Part shown: piece by piece, positions 7,727 to 17,349 of the stretch
Position numbering within the stretch: position 1 is the first letter of the stretch
Layout: the number at the start of each line of letters is the position of its first letter
Translations under genes and position numbers: made by a program
The notes under the pieces: generated by a model
The model's input: the letters and a program-made list of their open reading frames with translations, nothing else
The model's database searches: none
Told to the model about the DNA's origin: nothing
NCBI GenBank assembly: GCA_027028145.1
Contig: JALVJV010000001.1
Span: 1 to 45,122, forward strand
Direction: 5' to 3'
Length of the DNA stretch: 45,122 bases
Source: Archaeoglobaceae archaeon
GTDB lineage: Archaea > Halobacteriota > Archaeoglobi > Archaeoglobales > Archaeoglobaceae

Positions 7727-9187
7727 TTAGCCGTTTCTTATAAATCTCTTATATAGCTCCCCGTTCCAGTAGATGTCCACTACGAGCGGCATACTTCCGG
7801 GTAATGCATGGCTCGCACAGGCTAAGCACGGATCGTAAGCCCTTACGGCCATCTCTACCATGTTCAGAATCTTATCGTCGACCTTTCCGTTCTTTATCAG
7901 TTTACTTGCCGCCTTCTTTACCGACAGATTTATTGCCGGATTGTTCTGGACTGTGGCAACGATCAGGTTGACTTCCTTAACGACTCCGTGGCTGTCGGTA
8001 ACGTAGTGATGTATCAGAACTCCACGAGGCGCTTCGACCACTCCAACACCTTCGCTCGGCTTCTTCTTCGGCAGATTTCGCACGTCTTTGCTCGTAACCT
8101 CGGGATCCTGAACGAGTTCGAGTATCCTCTCCGCCCCGTATAGTATTTCGATCAACCTTGCCCAGTTGTAGGCTAAGATGTTGTGAACCGGCTTCTTTCC
8201 GAAGAAGTCAAACATAGTCTCGTAAGCTTCTTGAGCCAAAGGCGTTGCCATACCATCTGCAACGTTAAGCCTTGCCAAGGCGTTTACCCTGTAAATCCCG
8301 CTGTCTTTCCCGTCCACAATCCCCTTCCAGCCGATGGGCTTTAGATACGGGAACTTCACGTAGCTCCAAGGTTCCACGTGCTCCGCTATGTATTCGAGGT
8401 AATCCTTGCCTTCGAACGTGCATATGACGTTTCCTTCCGGATCGACGGCTTTTAGTATCCCGTCGTAGAAGTTTACGTGTCCATTCTCATCGACCATTCC
8501 CAAGTAGTTCGTTTCCTGATAATACACGTCCCTCTCCTTTATCAATTCGAGGATCTCTTCATTTTTTAGAACGTGGTTCTCGAATATCTCAAGTCCCTTC
8601 TTCCCGAATTCCACGAGCTTTTTAGCCATCTCCTCTATTTCTTTCCTCTGGTCTTCCTCAAGCGGTTTCGAAACACCGCCGGGCAATCCGAAGACGGGGT
8701 AGATGGGATGCCCAGCCAATATCTCCTGAATCTTCTGCGCATAACCTCTGCACTGCAGAACTTCAGCTACGATGTCCTTCCCCAAAACGTTGAGAAGTCC
8801 GAAGATGTTCCTATCCTTCGGATCGGCTGATATGAGGAGAAGGTCGGGAAGCGCAAGCGCGTAGAAGTGCAACATATGGCTGTGGATCACGTGGGCGTTG
8901 TAGAATATCTCCCTGATCTTTTTAGCAGTTTCCGTCGGTTCAACTTCAAATACGGCATCGCAGGCTTTGGTTGAAGCCATGTGATGGGCTCCGGGACAAA
9001 CGCCGCAGATCTTCGGAGTTATCCTCGGTAACTCCTCAACGTGCCTACCTTCGCAGAACTTCTCGAAACCCCTGAACTCCACAACCTGAAAGTAAGCATC
9101 CTTAACGTTTCCGTCGTCATCTAAAATTATCTCCACCTTACCGTGTCCTTCAAGCCTCGTATTCGGGTCGATACTAATCTTCTTCAT
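7727..9187 (-). CDS. mvhA: F420-non-reducing [NiFe]-hydrogenase large subunit MvhA
   Basis: Catalytic subunit that oxidises H2 and passes electrons through MvhG to MvhD/HdrA. The four nickel ligands are present: Cys61 and Cys64 in KICGVCPGAH, and Cys454 and Cys457 in DPCLACASH. The last ligand is cysteine, not selenocysteine. A tail of 26 residues follows His460 and would be removed by a maturation endopeptidase after nickel insertion, so the gene encodes an immature precursor. Length is 486 residues, normal for the Mvh/Vhu group. The start overlaps the mvhG stop by 4 bases, showing translational coupling. It is the last gene of the hdrA-mvhD, mvhG, mvhA operon. No maturation genes are in the window. 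Confidence 0.95.
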   Translation of the reverse strand: MKKISIDPNTRLEGHGKVEIILDDDGNVKDAYFQVVEFRGFEKFCEGRHVEELPRITPKICGVCPGAHHMASTKACDAVFEVEPTETAKKIREIFYNAHVIHSHMLHFYALALPDLLLISADPKDRNIFGLLNVLGKDIVAEVLQCRGYAQKIQEILAGHPIYPVFGLPGGVSKPLEEDQRKEIEEMAKKLVEFGKKGLEIFENHVLKNEEILELIKERDVYYQETNYLGMVDENGHVNFYDGILKAVDPEGNVICTFEGKDYLEYIAEHVEPWSYVKFPYLKPIGWKGIVDGKDSGIYRVNALARLNVADGMATPLAQEAYETMFDFFGKKPVHNILAYNWARLIEILYGAERILELVQDPEVTSKDVRNLPKKKPSEGVGVVEAPRGVLIHHYVTDSHGVVKEVNLIVATVQNNPAINLSVKKAASKLIKNGKVDDKILNMVEMAVRAYDPCLACASHALPGSMPLVVDIYWNGELYKRFIRNG

Positions 9188-10128
9188 TTCAGATCACCCA
9201 ACTTCGATTTAGGTAAACAGAAGTGATAGATCAGCCCGACAACATCCTTAATCTTATCAACAGTCTCCGTAGTTCTCATCGGAGGTAGATAATCTTCTCC
9301 GGTTCCAGCCATGGCGATTGCGGTGATAGCTTCCGTTCCGAAGTCGACCGCGTTCGGAACCTTTCCGTAGCAACCTCTACACGGCATGTTAGCCTTTATG
9401 CACCTCGCTCCGCATCCGCCTCTAGTAACAAATCCCAAGCAAACAATTCCTTGCTCCAAGAAGCACCTCTCCTGATCAGCTACGATCTCATGCGGACGGT
9501 TGATGGTTGGAGGTCTAACCAACGACTTGAACCTCGGACATTCGTAGCATAGCGATTTGTCCGAAGCTAAAACCCTCTTTTCGGGCTTCTCGCCCCTCTT
9601 GAGTTTCAGCAGAAGTTCTACCATCTCCTCGATAGTGGAAGCCGAAGGAGGACAGCCCGGAACGTAGTAGTCAACTTCAACGACTTCGTCGAGCGGTTTA
9701 ACCTTGTCTAAAAACTTTGGAAGCGTCAGTTCAGTATCGTTCAGCTTTGTGACCGGCTGGGGTATCTTTCCTTCCGTAGTTGATGGTGTTTCTACGTAAG
9801 CCCTTTTGAGTATTTCATTGGCGTCGAACTGGTTCCCCAATCCCGGAATACCTCCGAAGCATGCGCAAGAGCCGTATGCTATCAGAACATCGACTTTGTC
9901 CCTTATCAGCTTCACCTGCTCCTCCTGCTCGGAAGTTCTGACTGCTCCATTCACGATCGCGATGTCAGCTTTATCGAGCGACTCCAAATCTTTCTTCTTG
10001 AAGTCCAATGCTACCGGCCAGTAAACTATCTCAAACTCCTTGATAACGTCGAGTATCTTGACACCCAGATCCAAGATCGAAACGTCACAACCTCCGCAAG
10101 ATGCGAGCCAATCTATAACGACCTTCAT
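9184..10128 (-). CDS. mvhG: F420-non-reducing hydrogenase small subunit MvhG
   Basis: Iron-sulfur small subunit that wires the nickel site of MvhA to MvhD. The 314-residue protein starts with DWLASCGGCD (proximal cluster Cys11 and Cys14), then has YGSCACFGG and VPGCPPSAST, which complete the proximal cluster. A C-terminal cysteine-rich part (CYECPRFK, CFLEQGIVC, GGCGARC, CRGCYG) holds the medial and distal clusters. There is no Tat signal, consistent with a cytoplasmic enzyme. ATGA overlaps of 4 bases at both ends place it in one transcription unit with the HdrA-MvhD fusion upstream and mvhA downstream. Confidence 0.95.
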   Translation of the reverse strand: MKVVIDWLASCGGCDVSILDLGVKILDVIKEFEIVYWPVALDFKKKDLESLDKADIAIVNGAVRTSEQEEQVKLIRDKVDVLIAYGSCACFGGIPGLGNQFDANEILKRAYVETPSTTEGKIPQPVTKLNDTELTLPKFLDKVKPLDEVVEVDYYVPGCPPSASTIEEMVELLLKLKRGEKPEKRVLASDKSLCYECPRFKSLVRPPTINRPHEIVADQERCFLEQGIVCLGFVTRGGCGARCIKANMPCRGCYGKVPNAVDFGTEAITAIAMAGTGEDYLPPMRTTETVDKIKDVVGLIYHFCLPKSKLGDLK

Positions 10129-12419
10129 GGTCTCAACCTCTCAGTCATTTCCTTAATCGCCTTAGCAAGCGGACCCCACATCGCAACGCCTATATACTCC
10201 CACCTGAGCTTATCCGGATTGATTCCAAGCTGTTTCATAGCCTCGTTCATGAGCTTGATCCTCTTCGCTGAAACGTAGTTGCCCCAGCCGTGGTGACAGT
10301 TCTTAGGCGGGCATCCCGCTATTAAAACGCCATCGACCTTTTTCAGTATCTCCAAAAGCGTTCCGGCGTTTACCGATGACGAACACCTTATCCTGATGCT
10401 TCTGAAGTTTGCCGGAAGCTTCAATCCCTTCACTCCCATGAGGTCAGCCGCGGCATACGAGCACCAGTAACAGAGTAGGGCGAGAATCCTCGGCTCTCCC
10501 TCCTTGGCATGCTTGAACGCAACCTCAACTTGGTCGAGCAACTGCTTGTCCTCGAAGTTTATAAGCTGGATCGCGTGGTTCGGGCAGACCGACATGCACA
10601 AACCGCATCCCCTGCAGAAAGCAGAATCCACTTCCGCCCCGTCCTCCTTAATTCTTATGGCATCGTGCGGACACATGGATGCACAGATTCCGCATTTGGA
10701 GCATAGATCCTTGTTCACATACGAAACGAACTTCTGAAGCCTCTTTTCTCCGTCCTTCAGCATCTCAGCGATTCTCATTGCTACTGCACTTCCCGATTCC
10801 ACGCTCTCCTGAACTATACCCGGCCCCTTAGCAGTTCCAACGACGAAGACCCTGTCAACGTAGGTTTCGTTCGGATTTATTATACGCGGCTGGAACTCTA
10901 TCGGAAATCCGAACTTATCGGTAACGACACCGAACTTCTTAAGGAGTTGGACTCCTGCTGGGATCAGAGCTTCAGCTAAAACGACCATATCGGCTTCTAT
11001 CTCCTCCTCACCGCCGTCTTCCTTGAAAACGGTAACCTTCAGTTTTCCGTTCCCGTCGGCGATCTCATCGACCTCTCCCTTAACGAACTCCACACCCTTC
11101 CTTTCCACCATCTTGTAGAAGTCTTCGAGCTTTCCGGGCGTTCTGATGTCTTTGTAAATTACCGTTATCTCGGTTTCGGGGAATAACGTCGCTATCCTGT
11201 TCGCAAGCTTCATTATGACGGAACAGCAGATCTTGGAGCAGTATGGAACTCCGTTACCGTTTTCGCTCCTCGAACCGCTACACAGAACGAACACCAAGCT
11301 TTCTGGAGTCTTTCCGTCCGACGGTCGCTTGAAGCCCTTAGTGAGCAGTCTCTCGAATTCCAAGCTCGTCACGACATCCGGATGAGCGTAATTGAGCTCT
11401 GCTATCTTGGATAGATCGTATCCTTGGAATCCGGTAGCGATTACTACTGCACCGAATTTGTAGTTGTAGATCGAAGGTTTTGCGTCCAAGTTTATCGCGT
11501 TCGTCGGACAGACCTTCAAGCATTCGCCGCATCTGTTACAGTATTCGTCCGCGATGTTGTATGTATCCGGGATAGCCAAAGCGAAGTCCTTGTCTATAGC
11601 CTTTCTCTTGCCGAATTTCATGTCGAATTCGTTGGGAACTTCTATTGGACAAACTTCCGCGCATTTTCCACAGCTAACGCATTTGTTGGGATCGACGAAC
11701 TGCGGTTTCTGTTCTATGGTAACGGAGAAGTTACCGTTTACCTTCTCAACTTCTTTAACCTCGGCGTTGGTTATTATAGTTATCTTATCGTTGAATACCG
11801 TTTCCCTCGCTATTACCGGCACTATACACTCGCTCGTGCACATCGAACTCCAGCCTTCGCACTGGAACAGCAACGGAATCTGTGCGGTGTGACCACCCAA
11901 ATACGGATTCTTTTCGACCAACACGACATCTATTCCGGCCTTCGCCAGATCTATAGCACATTGCATTCCCGCAACTCCACCACCAACCACAAGAACCCTC
12001 TTCTCCAACTTTACCGCTTCTCCCGTCGGTCTGTTCGACCTCAGCTTAACGTAAGCCATCATCAACTGATCCAAAGCCTTCCTCGTAGCTCCGTCCCTGT
12101 CTTCATGCACCCATGCACACTGCTCCCTTATGTTGGCAACTTCAAACATCGCCCTGTTAAGACCAATCTTTTCAAGTATCTGGGCTATTTTATCTTCGTT
12201 CATTTTCAATGACGATCTCTCCGAACAGCCTACAAACAACAACCTGTCCACCTTTCCCTTCATCTCTCGAACTACTTCCTCGTATTCCTCGCAGAATAGG
12301 TCAACCTTCTTGACTATCGAAACATCTTCAAGTCCCTCAGCCAACTCAATGAGTCTGTCAATGTCTATTCTTTCACTTAAAGTATTACCACACGTGCAAA
12401 TAATAACACCGACGCTCAT
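10125..12419 (-). CDS. HdrA-type flavoprotein fused to MvhD
   Basis: A 764-residue iron-sulfur flavoprotein. An N-terminal HdrA region is followed by a FAD-binding fold (VLVVGGGVAGMQCAIDLA, about 143-159) and inserted ferredoxin motifs (CVSCGKCAEVCP, CNRCGECLKVCP). After the second flavin part come two more clusters (CSKCGICASMCP, CRGCGLCMSVCP). From about residue 644 the protein is MvhD (LLCYWCSYAAADL, AGCPPKNCHH), the subunit that links hydrogenase to HdrA. The fusion replaces separate hdrA and mvhD. Compared with the second copy in this window it is divergent: the HdrA-typical CSPxxHExTF is replaced by CSERSSLKMNEDK, and the cysteine loop before the first clusters reads CEGWSSMCTSECIVP. 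HdrB and HdrC are absent here, so its final electron acceptor is open. Confidence 0.92.
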   Translation of the reverse strand: MSVGVIICTCGNTLSERIDIDRLIELAEGLEDVSIVKKVDLFCEEYEEVVREMKGKVDRLLFVGCSERSSLKMNEDKIAQILEKIGLNRAMFEVANIREQCAWVHEDRDGATRKALDQLMMAYVKLRSNRPTGEAVKLEKRVLVVGGGVAGMQCAIDLAKAGIDVVLVEKNPYLGGHTAQIPLLFQCEGWSSMCTSECIVPVIARETVFNDKITIITNAEVKEVEKVNGNFSVTIEQKPQFVDPNKCVSCGKCAEVCPIEVPNEFDMKFGKRKAIDKDFALAIPDTYNIADEYCNRCGECLKVCPTNAINLDAKPSIYNYKFGAVVIATGFQGYDLSKIAELNYAHPDVVTSLEFERLLTKGFKRPSDGKTPESLVFVLCSGSRSENGNGVPYCSKICCSVIMKLANRIATLFPETEITVIYKDIRTPGKLEDFYKMVERKGVEFVKGEVDEIADGNGKLKVTVFKEDGGEEEIEADMVVLAEALIPAGVQLLKKFGVVTDKFGFPIEFQPRIINPNETYVDRVFVVGTAKGPGIVQESVESGSAVAMRIAEMLKDGEKRLQKFVSYVNKDLCSKCGICASMCPHDAIRIKEDGAEVDSAFCRGCGLCMSVCPNHAIQLINFEDKQLLDQVEVAFKHAKEGEPRILALLCYWCSYAAADLMGVKGLKLPANFRSIRIRCSSSVNAGTLLEILKKVDGVLIAGCPPKNCHHGWGNYVSAKRIKLMNEAMKQLGINPDKLRWEYIGVAMWGPLAKAIKEMTERLRP

Positions 12420-12807
12420 TTCGATCGGTCTATTTTAGAAATGTGTAGTATATAACATTATCTATTTTTATGCTTTTAAATATTTTTTCATAAAATTTAG
12501 CGATAATATTCATTTAGTGGTAGCGAAATCTTACCTCTAATTTTGTTAAAAGAAATACATAATAAATAATAAGCAACGTTTGATGTTCGGGTGTATGCAA
12601 CACGCACGACAGCGGAAATTTAAGTATTTTTATAATTAATTTATAATATATTTTATTTTATTAATATTATCAATGAATTATTTACAGCAGATCGATTATC
12701 GATTTCTTAAATTTTACGTATGTTTTTATGTTTTTAACTTTAAATTTAAAGTGCCGAACAGTCAACTGAAACAATAAGGGAATGCAAATTTTTAATTGGC
12801 TGAACAG
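12420..12807. other. AT-rich intergenic region upstream of the hdrA-mvhGA operon
   Basis: About 390 bases without a gene that I can support. The left end contains the promoter of the minus-strand hydrogenase operon. The rest is strongly AT-rich, except for a GC-richer island at about 12576-12617 containing the small imperfect palindrome GTGTATGCAACAC. No open frame longer than about 20 codons with protein-like content and no recognisable RNA were seen. Confidence 0.6.
12448..12456 (-). promoter_or_regulatory. TATA box of the hdrA-mvhD/mvhG/mvhA operon (candidate)
   Basis: The minus strand reads GTTATATAC centred about 33 bases before the ATG at 12419. That spacing would start transcription a few bases before the start codon, as is common in archaea. 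No other good TATA-like element lies closer. Confidence 0.4.
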
Positions 12808-12880
12808 TGGGCCCGGAGGGACTCGAACCCTCGACCTCCGCCTCGTGAGGGCGGCGTCATAACCCCTAGACCACGGGCCC
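12808..12880 (-). tRNA. tRNA-Val (anticodon CAC)
   Basis: A minus-strand cloverleaf with acceptor GGGCCCG/CGGGCCC, anticodon stem CCGCC/GGCGG around loop CTCACGA (anticodon CAC), T loop TTCGAGT and discriminator A. No CCA and no intron. A TATA-like TTTTTAAC lies about 25 bases upstream. Confidence 0.95.
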
Positions 12881-12987
12881 TATATGGAGTATCCCGGAAT
12901 CGTTAAAAACATTTCGCTGATCAGACCCGGGCACGTTTATATTGGAGACTTCGAAAAGATTTGAATACCCAAAGACATCCTTGCGTT

Positions 12988-14130
12988 ATGAAGTATCTCC
13001 TTCTCATTCCAGATGGAATGGCCGATTGGAAGGTTAAAAAGTTGGGCAACAAAACTCCGCTTGAAGTAGCTGATACTCCGAACATGGATTTTCTCGCTAA
13101 GGAGGGAGCATGCGGATTGGCAAAAACCGTCCCGAAGGGATTCGAGCCGGGGAGCGATGTTGCGAATCTAACCATTTTGGGCGTTGACGTTCGGAAATAC
13201 TACACTGGCAGAGGGCCAATAGAGGCACTTGCAAAGGGAATTAAGGGAAAGCTCGTTTTTAGGTGTAACCTCGTTTACGTTGAGAACGGGATAATGGTAG
13301 ATTACAGCGGAAGAAGGATCGACGATGAGGAGGCTAAGGAGGTTATAGATGCTTTGAACGAAGCCGTAGAATACGATTTCGTCCGATTTCATCACGGAAC
13401 GAGCTACAGAAATCTCGTAACGATCGACAAGGACTTCAACGACAACGTTAAGACAACACCACCGCACGACATTCAAGGCGAGCCGATTTCGAAGTATCTG
13501 CCCAAAGATAAAGATCTCGCGAAGCTTCTGATCGAGCTGATGGAGACTTCGAAGAAGATAGTTCCGGAGGTTACGAAAAAAGCCAACATGGTGTGGATAT
13601 GGGGCGGAGGAAGGATGCCAAACTTTCCGAAGTTCAAGGAGAGGTGGGGCATAAGCGGGGTTATGATATCCGAGGTCGATCTTCTCAAGGGGATCGGAAG
13701 GGGTTTGGGATTTGAAGTGGTGGAGGTGGAGGGAGTCACGGGCTACATCGATACGAACTACAGAGGACTGGCAAAGGCTGTGCTGAAGAGCTTAAAGGAC
13801 AAAGACTTCGTTGTTCTGCATACCGAAGGAATAGACGAAGTCGGTCACGAAGGCGATGCGGAGAAGAAGGTGGAGGCAATCTCGATATACGACGAGAAGA
13901 TAGTCGGATACCTGATCGACCGGCTGGATTTGGAGGAGACGAGAATAATGTTATTGCCCGATCATCCCACTCCCGTTGAAGTGAGAACGCACGTTGCTGA
14001 ACCGGTTCCTTTCTTGATATACAGGTGGAAGAAGGATGACGTTAGGGAGTTCAACGAATTCAGCTGTAGGAAGGGCAGATTCGGGCTTGTAGATGGATTG
14101 AAGCTCATGGAGATCATGTTCGCCAAGTAA
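12988..14130 (+). CDS. apgM: cofactor-independent phosphoglycerate mutase, archaeal type
   Basis: Interconverts 3- and 2-phosphoglycerate in glycolysis/gluconeogenesis. The 380-residue protein belongs to the alkaline-phosphatase superfamily: the metal-binding start [10 protein letters not shown], the catalytic serine region [29 protein letters not shown] with two metal ligands, and [14 protein letters not shown] near the C-terminus. I start at ATG 12988 ([10 protein letters not shown]) because this is the conserved family N-terminus; the in-frame TTG at 12961 would only add nine unconserved residues. A TATA-like GTTTATATT lies at about 12935-12943. The DUF2070 gene follows 29 bases later. Confidence 0.95.
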   Translation: MKYLLLIPDGMADWKVKKLGNKTPLEVADTPNMDFLAKEGACGLAKTVPKGFEPGSDVANLTILGVDVRKYYTGRGPIEALAKGIKGKLVFRCNLVYVENGIMVDYSGRRIDDEEAKEVIDALNEAVEYDFVRFHHGTSYRNLVTIDKDFNDNVKTTPPHDIQGEPISKYLPKDKDLAKLLIELMETSKKIVPEVTKKANMVWIWGGGRMPNFPKFKERWGISGVMISEVDLLKGIGRGLGFEVVEVEGVTGYIDTNYRGLAKAVLKSLKDKDFVVLHTEGIDEVGHEGDAEKKVEAISIYDEKIVGYLIDRLDLEETRIMLLPDHPTPVEVRTHVAEPVPFLIYRWKKDDVREFNEFSCRKGRFGLVDGLKLMEIMFAK

Positions 14131-14159
14131 ATGCAAGAGTTATATTCCCAGCCGGAGCC

Positions 14160-15797
14160 ATGGAGACGATGGACGTATCTCTGATGGAGAAATTCTACTC
14201 GAAGCTGTTCAGCACACCGAAGGAGTTCGTATCCGCCGGTATCATAGCCATTTCCATAATCCTCGCATCGATTTTGAACGGAAGAAGCTCATTCTTCGGC
14301 TTGAGGTATCTCTCTCTGAGCCTAATTACGTTCGTAGCTCTGCTAATATATCAGAAATTTTTGAAGCTTGCAGTTAACAAGAGGAGACTTCTCTTCTTCG
14401 TGATGACCGTTCTCATTTTTATCGAGCTTTTTGACATATTGTCCGTCCACGTTTTCGGCGGAGATCTCATCGTTTTAGCTCCTGCTTCAATTACAGCTTT
14501 GCTTACCGTTTCCTTCTACTTCATTTCGGAATCGTCTGAAGTCAGATGTGCCGTCGCTTCTTTGATTCTATCAATTCTGCTGTATCCCGTATCTTATTAC
14601 TTTTCGTTTCAAGCTCCTCACAGAACACTGGGATATGTTGCAACAGCTTTAGTCGGTTCGGTTTTGGGATATCTATTCGTAAAATACCTCGACAAGAATT
14701 TCGAGTTCTTCAACGTTAAAAGATTTCTAAAGGCTTTCCTTCTCTTTTGGCTTACCTGCGATGCGGAATACTTTGAAAAGGAACTCAGAAAAGTAGGAGT
14801 TCGGTTTAGGGGATGGGTCAAGTGTCTGAGGATCGGCAAGGCTAAACTGATCTCGACATCCTTCCATCCCGGGCCGATGAGGAACATCGGCGGAGCGAAA
14901 TTGGTTCATCGAATCCTGAGCTCGATAGAAAACTCAATTTTCCTTCATACAGCCGTGGGACACGAGTTAAATCCCGTAGATGGTGAGAACGTTGAAAGGA
15001 TAGTTTCAGCCGTTAAATGCGATTGTGCTGAGCTTAAAGCCGAAAAGCCGTTCGAAATAGAGGGAAATCTGTATATCTTGAGGGTTTTCCCTTTCGAAAA
15101 GGTCAGACTCATGATATTGATCGGCAAGAATGAAACCGACGATCTCCCCTTCGAATTGAACGAAGTAGCCGGAAGGGATGTCATGTTCGTTGAAGCCCAC
15201 AGCGCGCACAGATCGAATTTCGAAGTTACCGAAGACCACGTTAGGGAAGTGAAGGATCTGATCGAAAGGTCGAAGAACGTTAAAACCGACAAGGCCGATT
15301 TGAAATACTTCTTTAAACGAATTAGAGCGGAGACCAAGAATATTTGCGGATACGTTGCAATTCTAATTTTAGATTACGGAGACGAGAAGCACGCCATACT
15401 GATGCTCGACGGAAACAACGTCGATCTGAGCTTTAGAAATGAGATCGAGAAATTTTGCGAAAGTTTCGGTGTTAGGGTTACAGTGATCTCAACAGACAAC
15501 CATTCAAAAACCGGAATATCACCAAAAATAGGTTACAAACCGGTTGGAGCTGATGAAGAGGATCGAAAGATCGTGTTTAGGTTTTTGAAGGATGTTTTTG
15601 AAAATGTAGAGCTTGAAAAATGCGATGTTATAAGCTACGGATTCAACGAGGTGGAAGTTAAGGTTATGGGAAAGAGGTTTTTCGAATTGGTTGAACTTGC
15701 GTTCAGAAGTATAGGTGAAAAAGCCATCTACCTGTTTTTCTCAATGATCGCCTTTCAATTCGTTTTGGCTTCGATTTTGGGAAGGATCATCATGTAG
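14160..15797 (+). CDS. DUF2070 family membrane protein
   Basis: A 545-residue archaeal membrane protein. Hydrophobic segments fill about residues 20-180, and one more segment lies at the C-terminal end (about 520-543). Between them is a soluble domain rich in conserved-looking histidines and aspartates: SFHPGPMRNIGGAKL, TAVGHELNP, VEAHSAHRSNF and STDNHSKTG. This arrangement matches the DUF2070 family. The histidine motifs suggest a metal-dependent hydrolase, but that is inference and no reaction is known to me. It closely follows apgM on the same strand; the tail overlaps the convergent DUF2207 gene by 8 bases. Confidence 0.8.
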   Translation: METMDVSLMEKFYSKLFSTPKEFVSAGIIAISIILASILNGRSSFFGLRYLSLSLITFVALLIYQKFLKLAVNKRRLLFFVMTVLIFIELFDILSVHVFGGDLIVLAPASITALLTVSFYFISESSEVRCAVASLILSILLYPVSYYFSFQAPHRTLGYVATALVGSVLGYLFVKYLDKNFEFFNVKRFLKAFLLFWLTCDAEYFEKELRKVGVRFRGWVKCLRIGKAKLISTSFHPGPMRNIGGAKLVHRILSSIENSIFLHTAVGHELNPVDGENVERIVSAVKCDCAELKAEKPFEIEGNLYILRVFPFEKVRLMILIGKNETDDLPFELNEVAGRDVMFVEAHSAHRSNFEVTEDHVREVKDLIERSKNVKTDKADLKYFFKRIRAETKNICGYVAILILDYGDEKHAILMLDGNNVDLSFRNEIEKFCESFGVRVTVISTDNHSKTGISPKIGYKPVGADEEDRKIVFRFLKDVFENVELEKCDVISYGFNEVEVKVMGKRFFELVELAFRSIGEKAIYLFFSMIAFQFVLASILGRIIM

Positions 15798-17013
15798 TTT
15801 CAAAAAGGAGGATCTCCGTAATCATATACTCCACTGGAGACATGAACCTCCTTACGTTTTTGGCCACACCCAAAGCTGTTCCGTAAACGAGCCAATCCTT
15901 CCACACTGATAGATCCTCTGGAGAGTATTTCTCCACCATGGCAAAATTTTCAAGAAATCTTCTGAAAGCTTGCCATTCGAGCTTCTCTTTGTAGTATTCG
16001 TCCCTCCACCTTCCAAAGAGCTGTGTGGGTGTGGAGTAGCATATCAGGGACTGAAAGAACAACACCAAACAGAGTGCTAAAGCATCTGGAAACGTTAAAC
16101 TCGAAGCTACTGCGAAGAAAAGAGTAACTGCAAATACATTTCTGCCCTTTAAATCGATCAGTTTTATTCCGTAGAACTTTCCTACGGGGAAGGCTTGATT
16201 GTAGTATGTTTTGGCAGTTGTCTCTCCTGGAATAAAAAGACTTGAAACATCGTTGAATAGTTCAAAAAATATCTTTTTACTTAATTCTGGATCAGTTTTT
16301 ATGCTTGCCATTGCTGGATCTAACGAGATTATACCTCTTTGTCTGTATATGCAGGCTCTTATTATTTTGGGATCAAATACACCATCTTTGGAATACTTGC
16401 GGATGAAGCTTATGACCTTCCTTTCGTATCCGTCAAGTTCACCGTTGTTCTTCATGACGACTATTTTTCCATCTTCCAAAAGCTTTAGGAATCCTCTTCT
16501 ATGGAGATCCAGAATCGTAGCGGTTATTCCGTCCATGTCGAGCGTTTGAGCGTCACCCTTAAACACGAAATTGACAAACCACGGTTTTCTGCTCTTGTTC
16601 GGCACGTAGCTTAAGTATTCGGGAACAACGAAATTCTTTTCTCTTCCAAATATTAAGTAAACCACAAGAGCGAGAAGAGGATAGGTTAGTATCAACGAAA
16701 TTAATACAATATAAATCGGATGAATTTGATAGTAGTTCACGGGGTTTTCTTTAATGGGTGTGAACAGCAGTCCAATCATTGCGACGAGTAAAATCGTAAA
16801 GACAAGAGCAAATCTTTCGCCAAACTTCTCGTATATTCTAATCGTAATGTTATACACTATGAACATAACGAAAAATCCAACGACACTTTCTACGAGTATC
16901 GCTACATATAGTGAGGTTGGAGCGTTGAGTGTCAACATCCATATCCACGCCGCGAGTCCCATGACAGCCAAAACGATAAGAACCGACCGATCAAGGATAT
17001 AATCTAGATCCAT
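15790..17013 (-). CDS. DUF2207-like membrane protein
   Basis: A 407-residue protein with four N-terminal hydrophobic segments (about 12-30, 35-55, 65-83, 98-120). A cytoplasmic-looking domain follows with PNKSRKPWFVNFVFKGDAQTL... DGITATILDLHRRGFLKL, which resembles the winged-helix-like part of DUF2207 proteins. A central hydrophobic pair (about 290-330) and a C-terminal segment rich in Trp and Tyr come next. It lacks the long extracellular beta domain of many DUF2207 members. The start ATG 17013 is supported by AAGGTGATC five bases upstream. Function is unknown. Confidence 0.65.
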   Translation of the reverse strand: MDLDYILDRSVLIVLAVMGLAAWIWMLTLNAPTSLYVAILVESVVGFFVMFIVYNITIRIYEKFGERFALVFTILLVAMIGLLFTPIKENPVNYYQIHPIYIVLISLILTYPLLALVVYLIFGREKNFVVPEYLSYVPNKSRKPWFVNFVFKGDAQTLDMDGITATILDLHRRGFLKLLEDGKIVVMKNNGELDGYERKVISFIRKYSKDGVFDPKIIRACIYRQRGIISLDPAMASIKTDPELSKKIFFELFNDVSSLFIPGETTAKTYYNQAFPVGKFYGIKLIDLKGRNVFAVTLFFAVASSLTFPDALALCLVLFFQSLICYSTPTQLFGRWRDEYYKEKLEWQAFRRFLENFAMVEKYSPEDLSVWKDWLVYGTALGVAKNVRRFMSPVEYMITEILLFETT

Positions 17014-17106
17014 ACCTGATCACCTTACATTGAAAATTAGTCTTAATCATACACTTAAATTTTACTTTAAATCGAATCGACAAGATTTATAAAAAATCGA
17101 AGCGAA

Positions 17107-17349
17107 ATGTGGATCATGGTTATCGGCGTTACCATGGTAAACGTCCAGCCGGGAAAGGAGAAGGATGTCTACAACGCGATAAAGAAGATAAAGAACGTTA
17201 GGGAGATATACCACGTTTTCGGCGAGTTCGATTTCGTCGTGATAATTCAGGCGAACAGCCTTTCAGAGCTAAATAAGACCGTCGATGAAATCAGAGGAAT
17301 AACGGGCGTTACGAAGACGCAAACGGTTGTTGGTGCAGAGATATCATGA
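17107..17349 (+). CDS. stand-alone RAM (Lrp/AsnC effector-binding) domain protein
   Basis: An 80-residue protein that is only the ligand-binding and oligomerisation domain of Lrp/AsnC regulators: [20 protein letters not shown], then [19 protein letters not shown] and [18 protein letters not shown]. It has no helix-turn-helix, so it does not bind DNA by itself in the usual way; such proteins may bind amino acids and modify a partner. Its stop overlaps the start of top6B by four bases (ATGA), which implies translational coupling. An ATG three codons downstream is an equally plausible start. Confidence 0.85.
   Translation: MWIMVIGVTMVNVQPGKEKDVYNAIKKIKNVREIYHVFGEFDFVVIIQANSLSELNKTVDEIRGITGVTKTQTVVGAEIS

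Noticed and set aside
11424-12212. 262-codon plus-strand open frame opposite the first HdrA-MvhD fusion
   Set aside because: Antisense to clear FAD and iron-sulfur motifs; low-complexity aromatic-rich translation without domains.
12576-12617. Possible C/D box small RNA in the hydrogenase upstream gap
   Set aside because: Only one weak TGATGT-like C box and no D, C' or D' boxes at proper distances.
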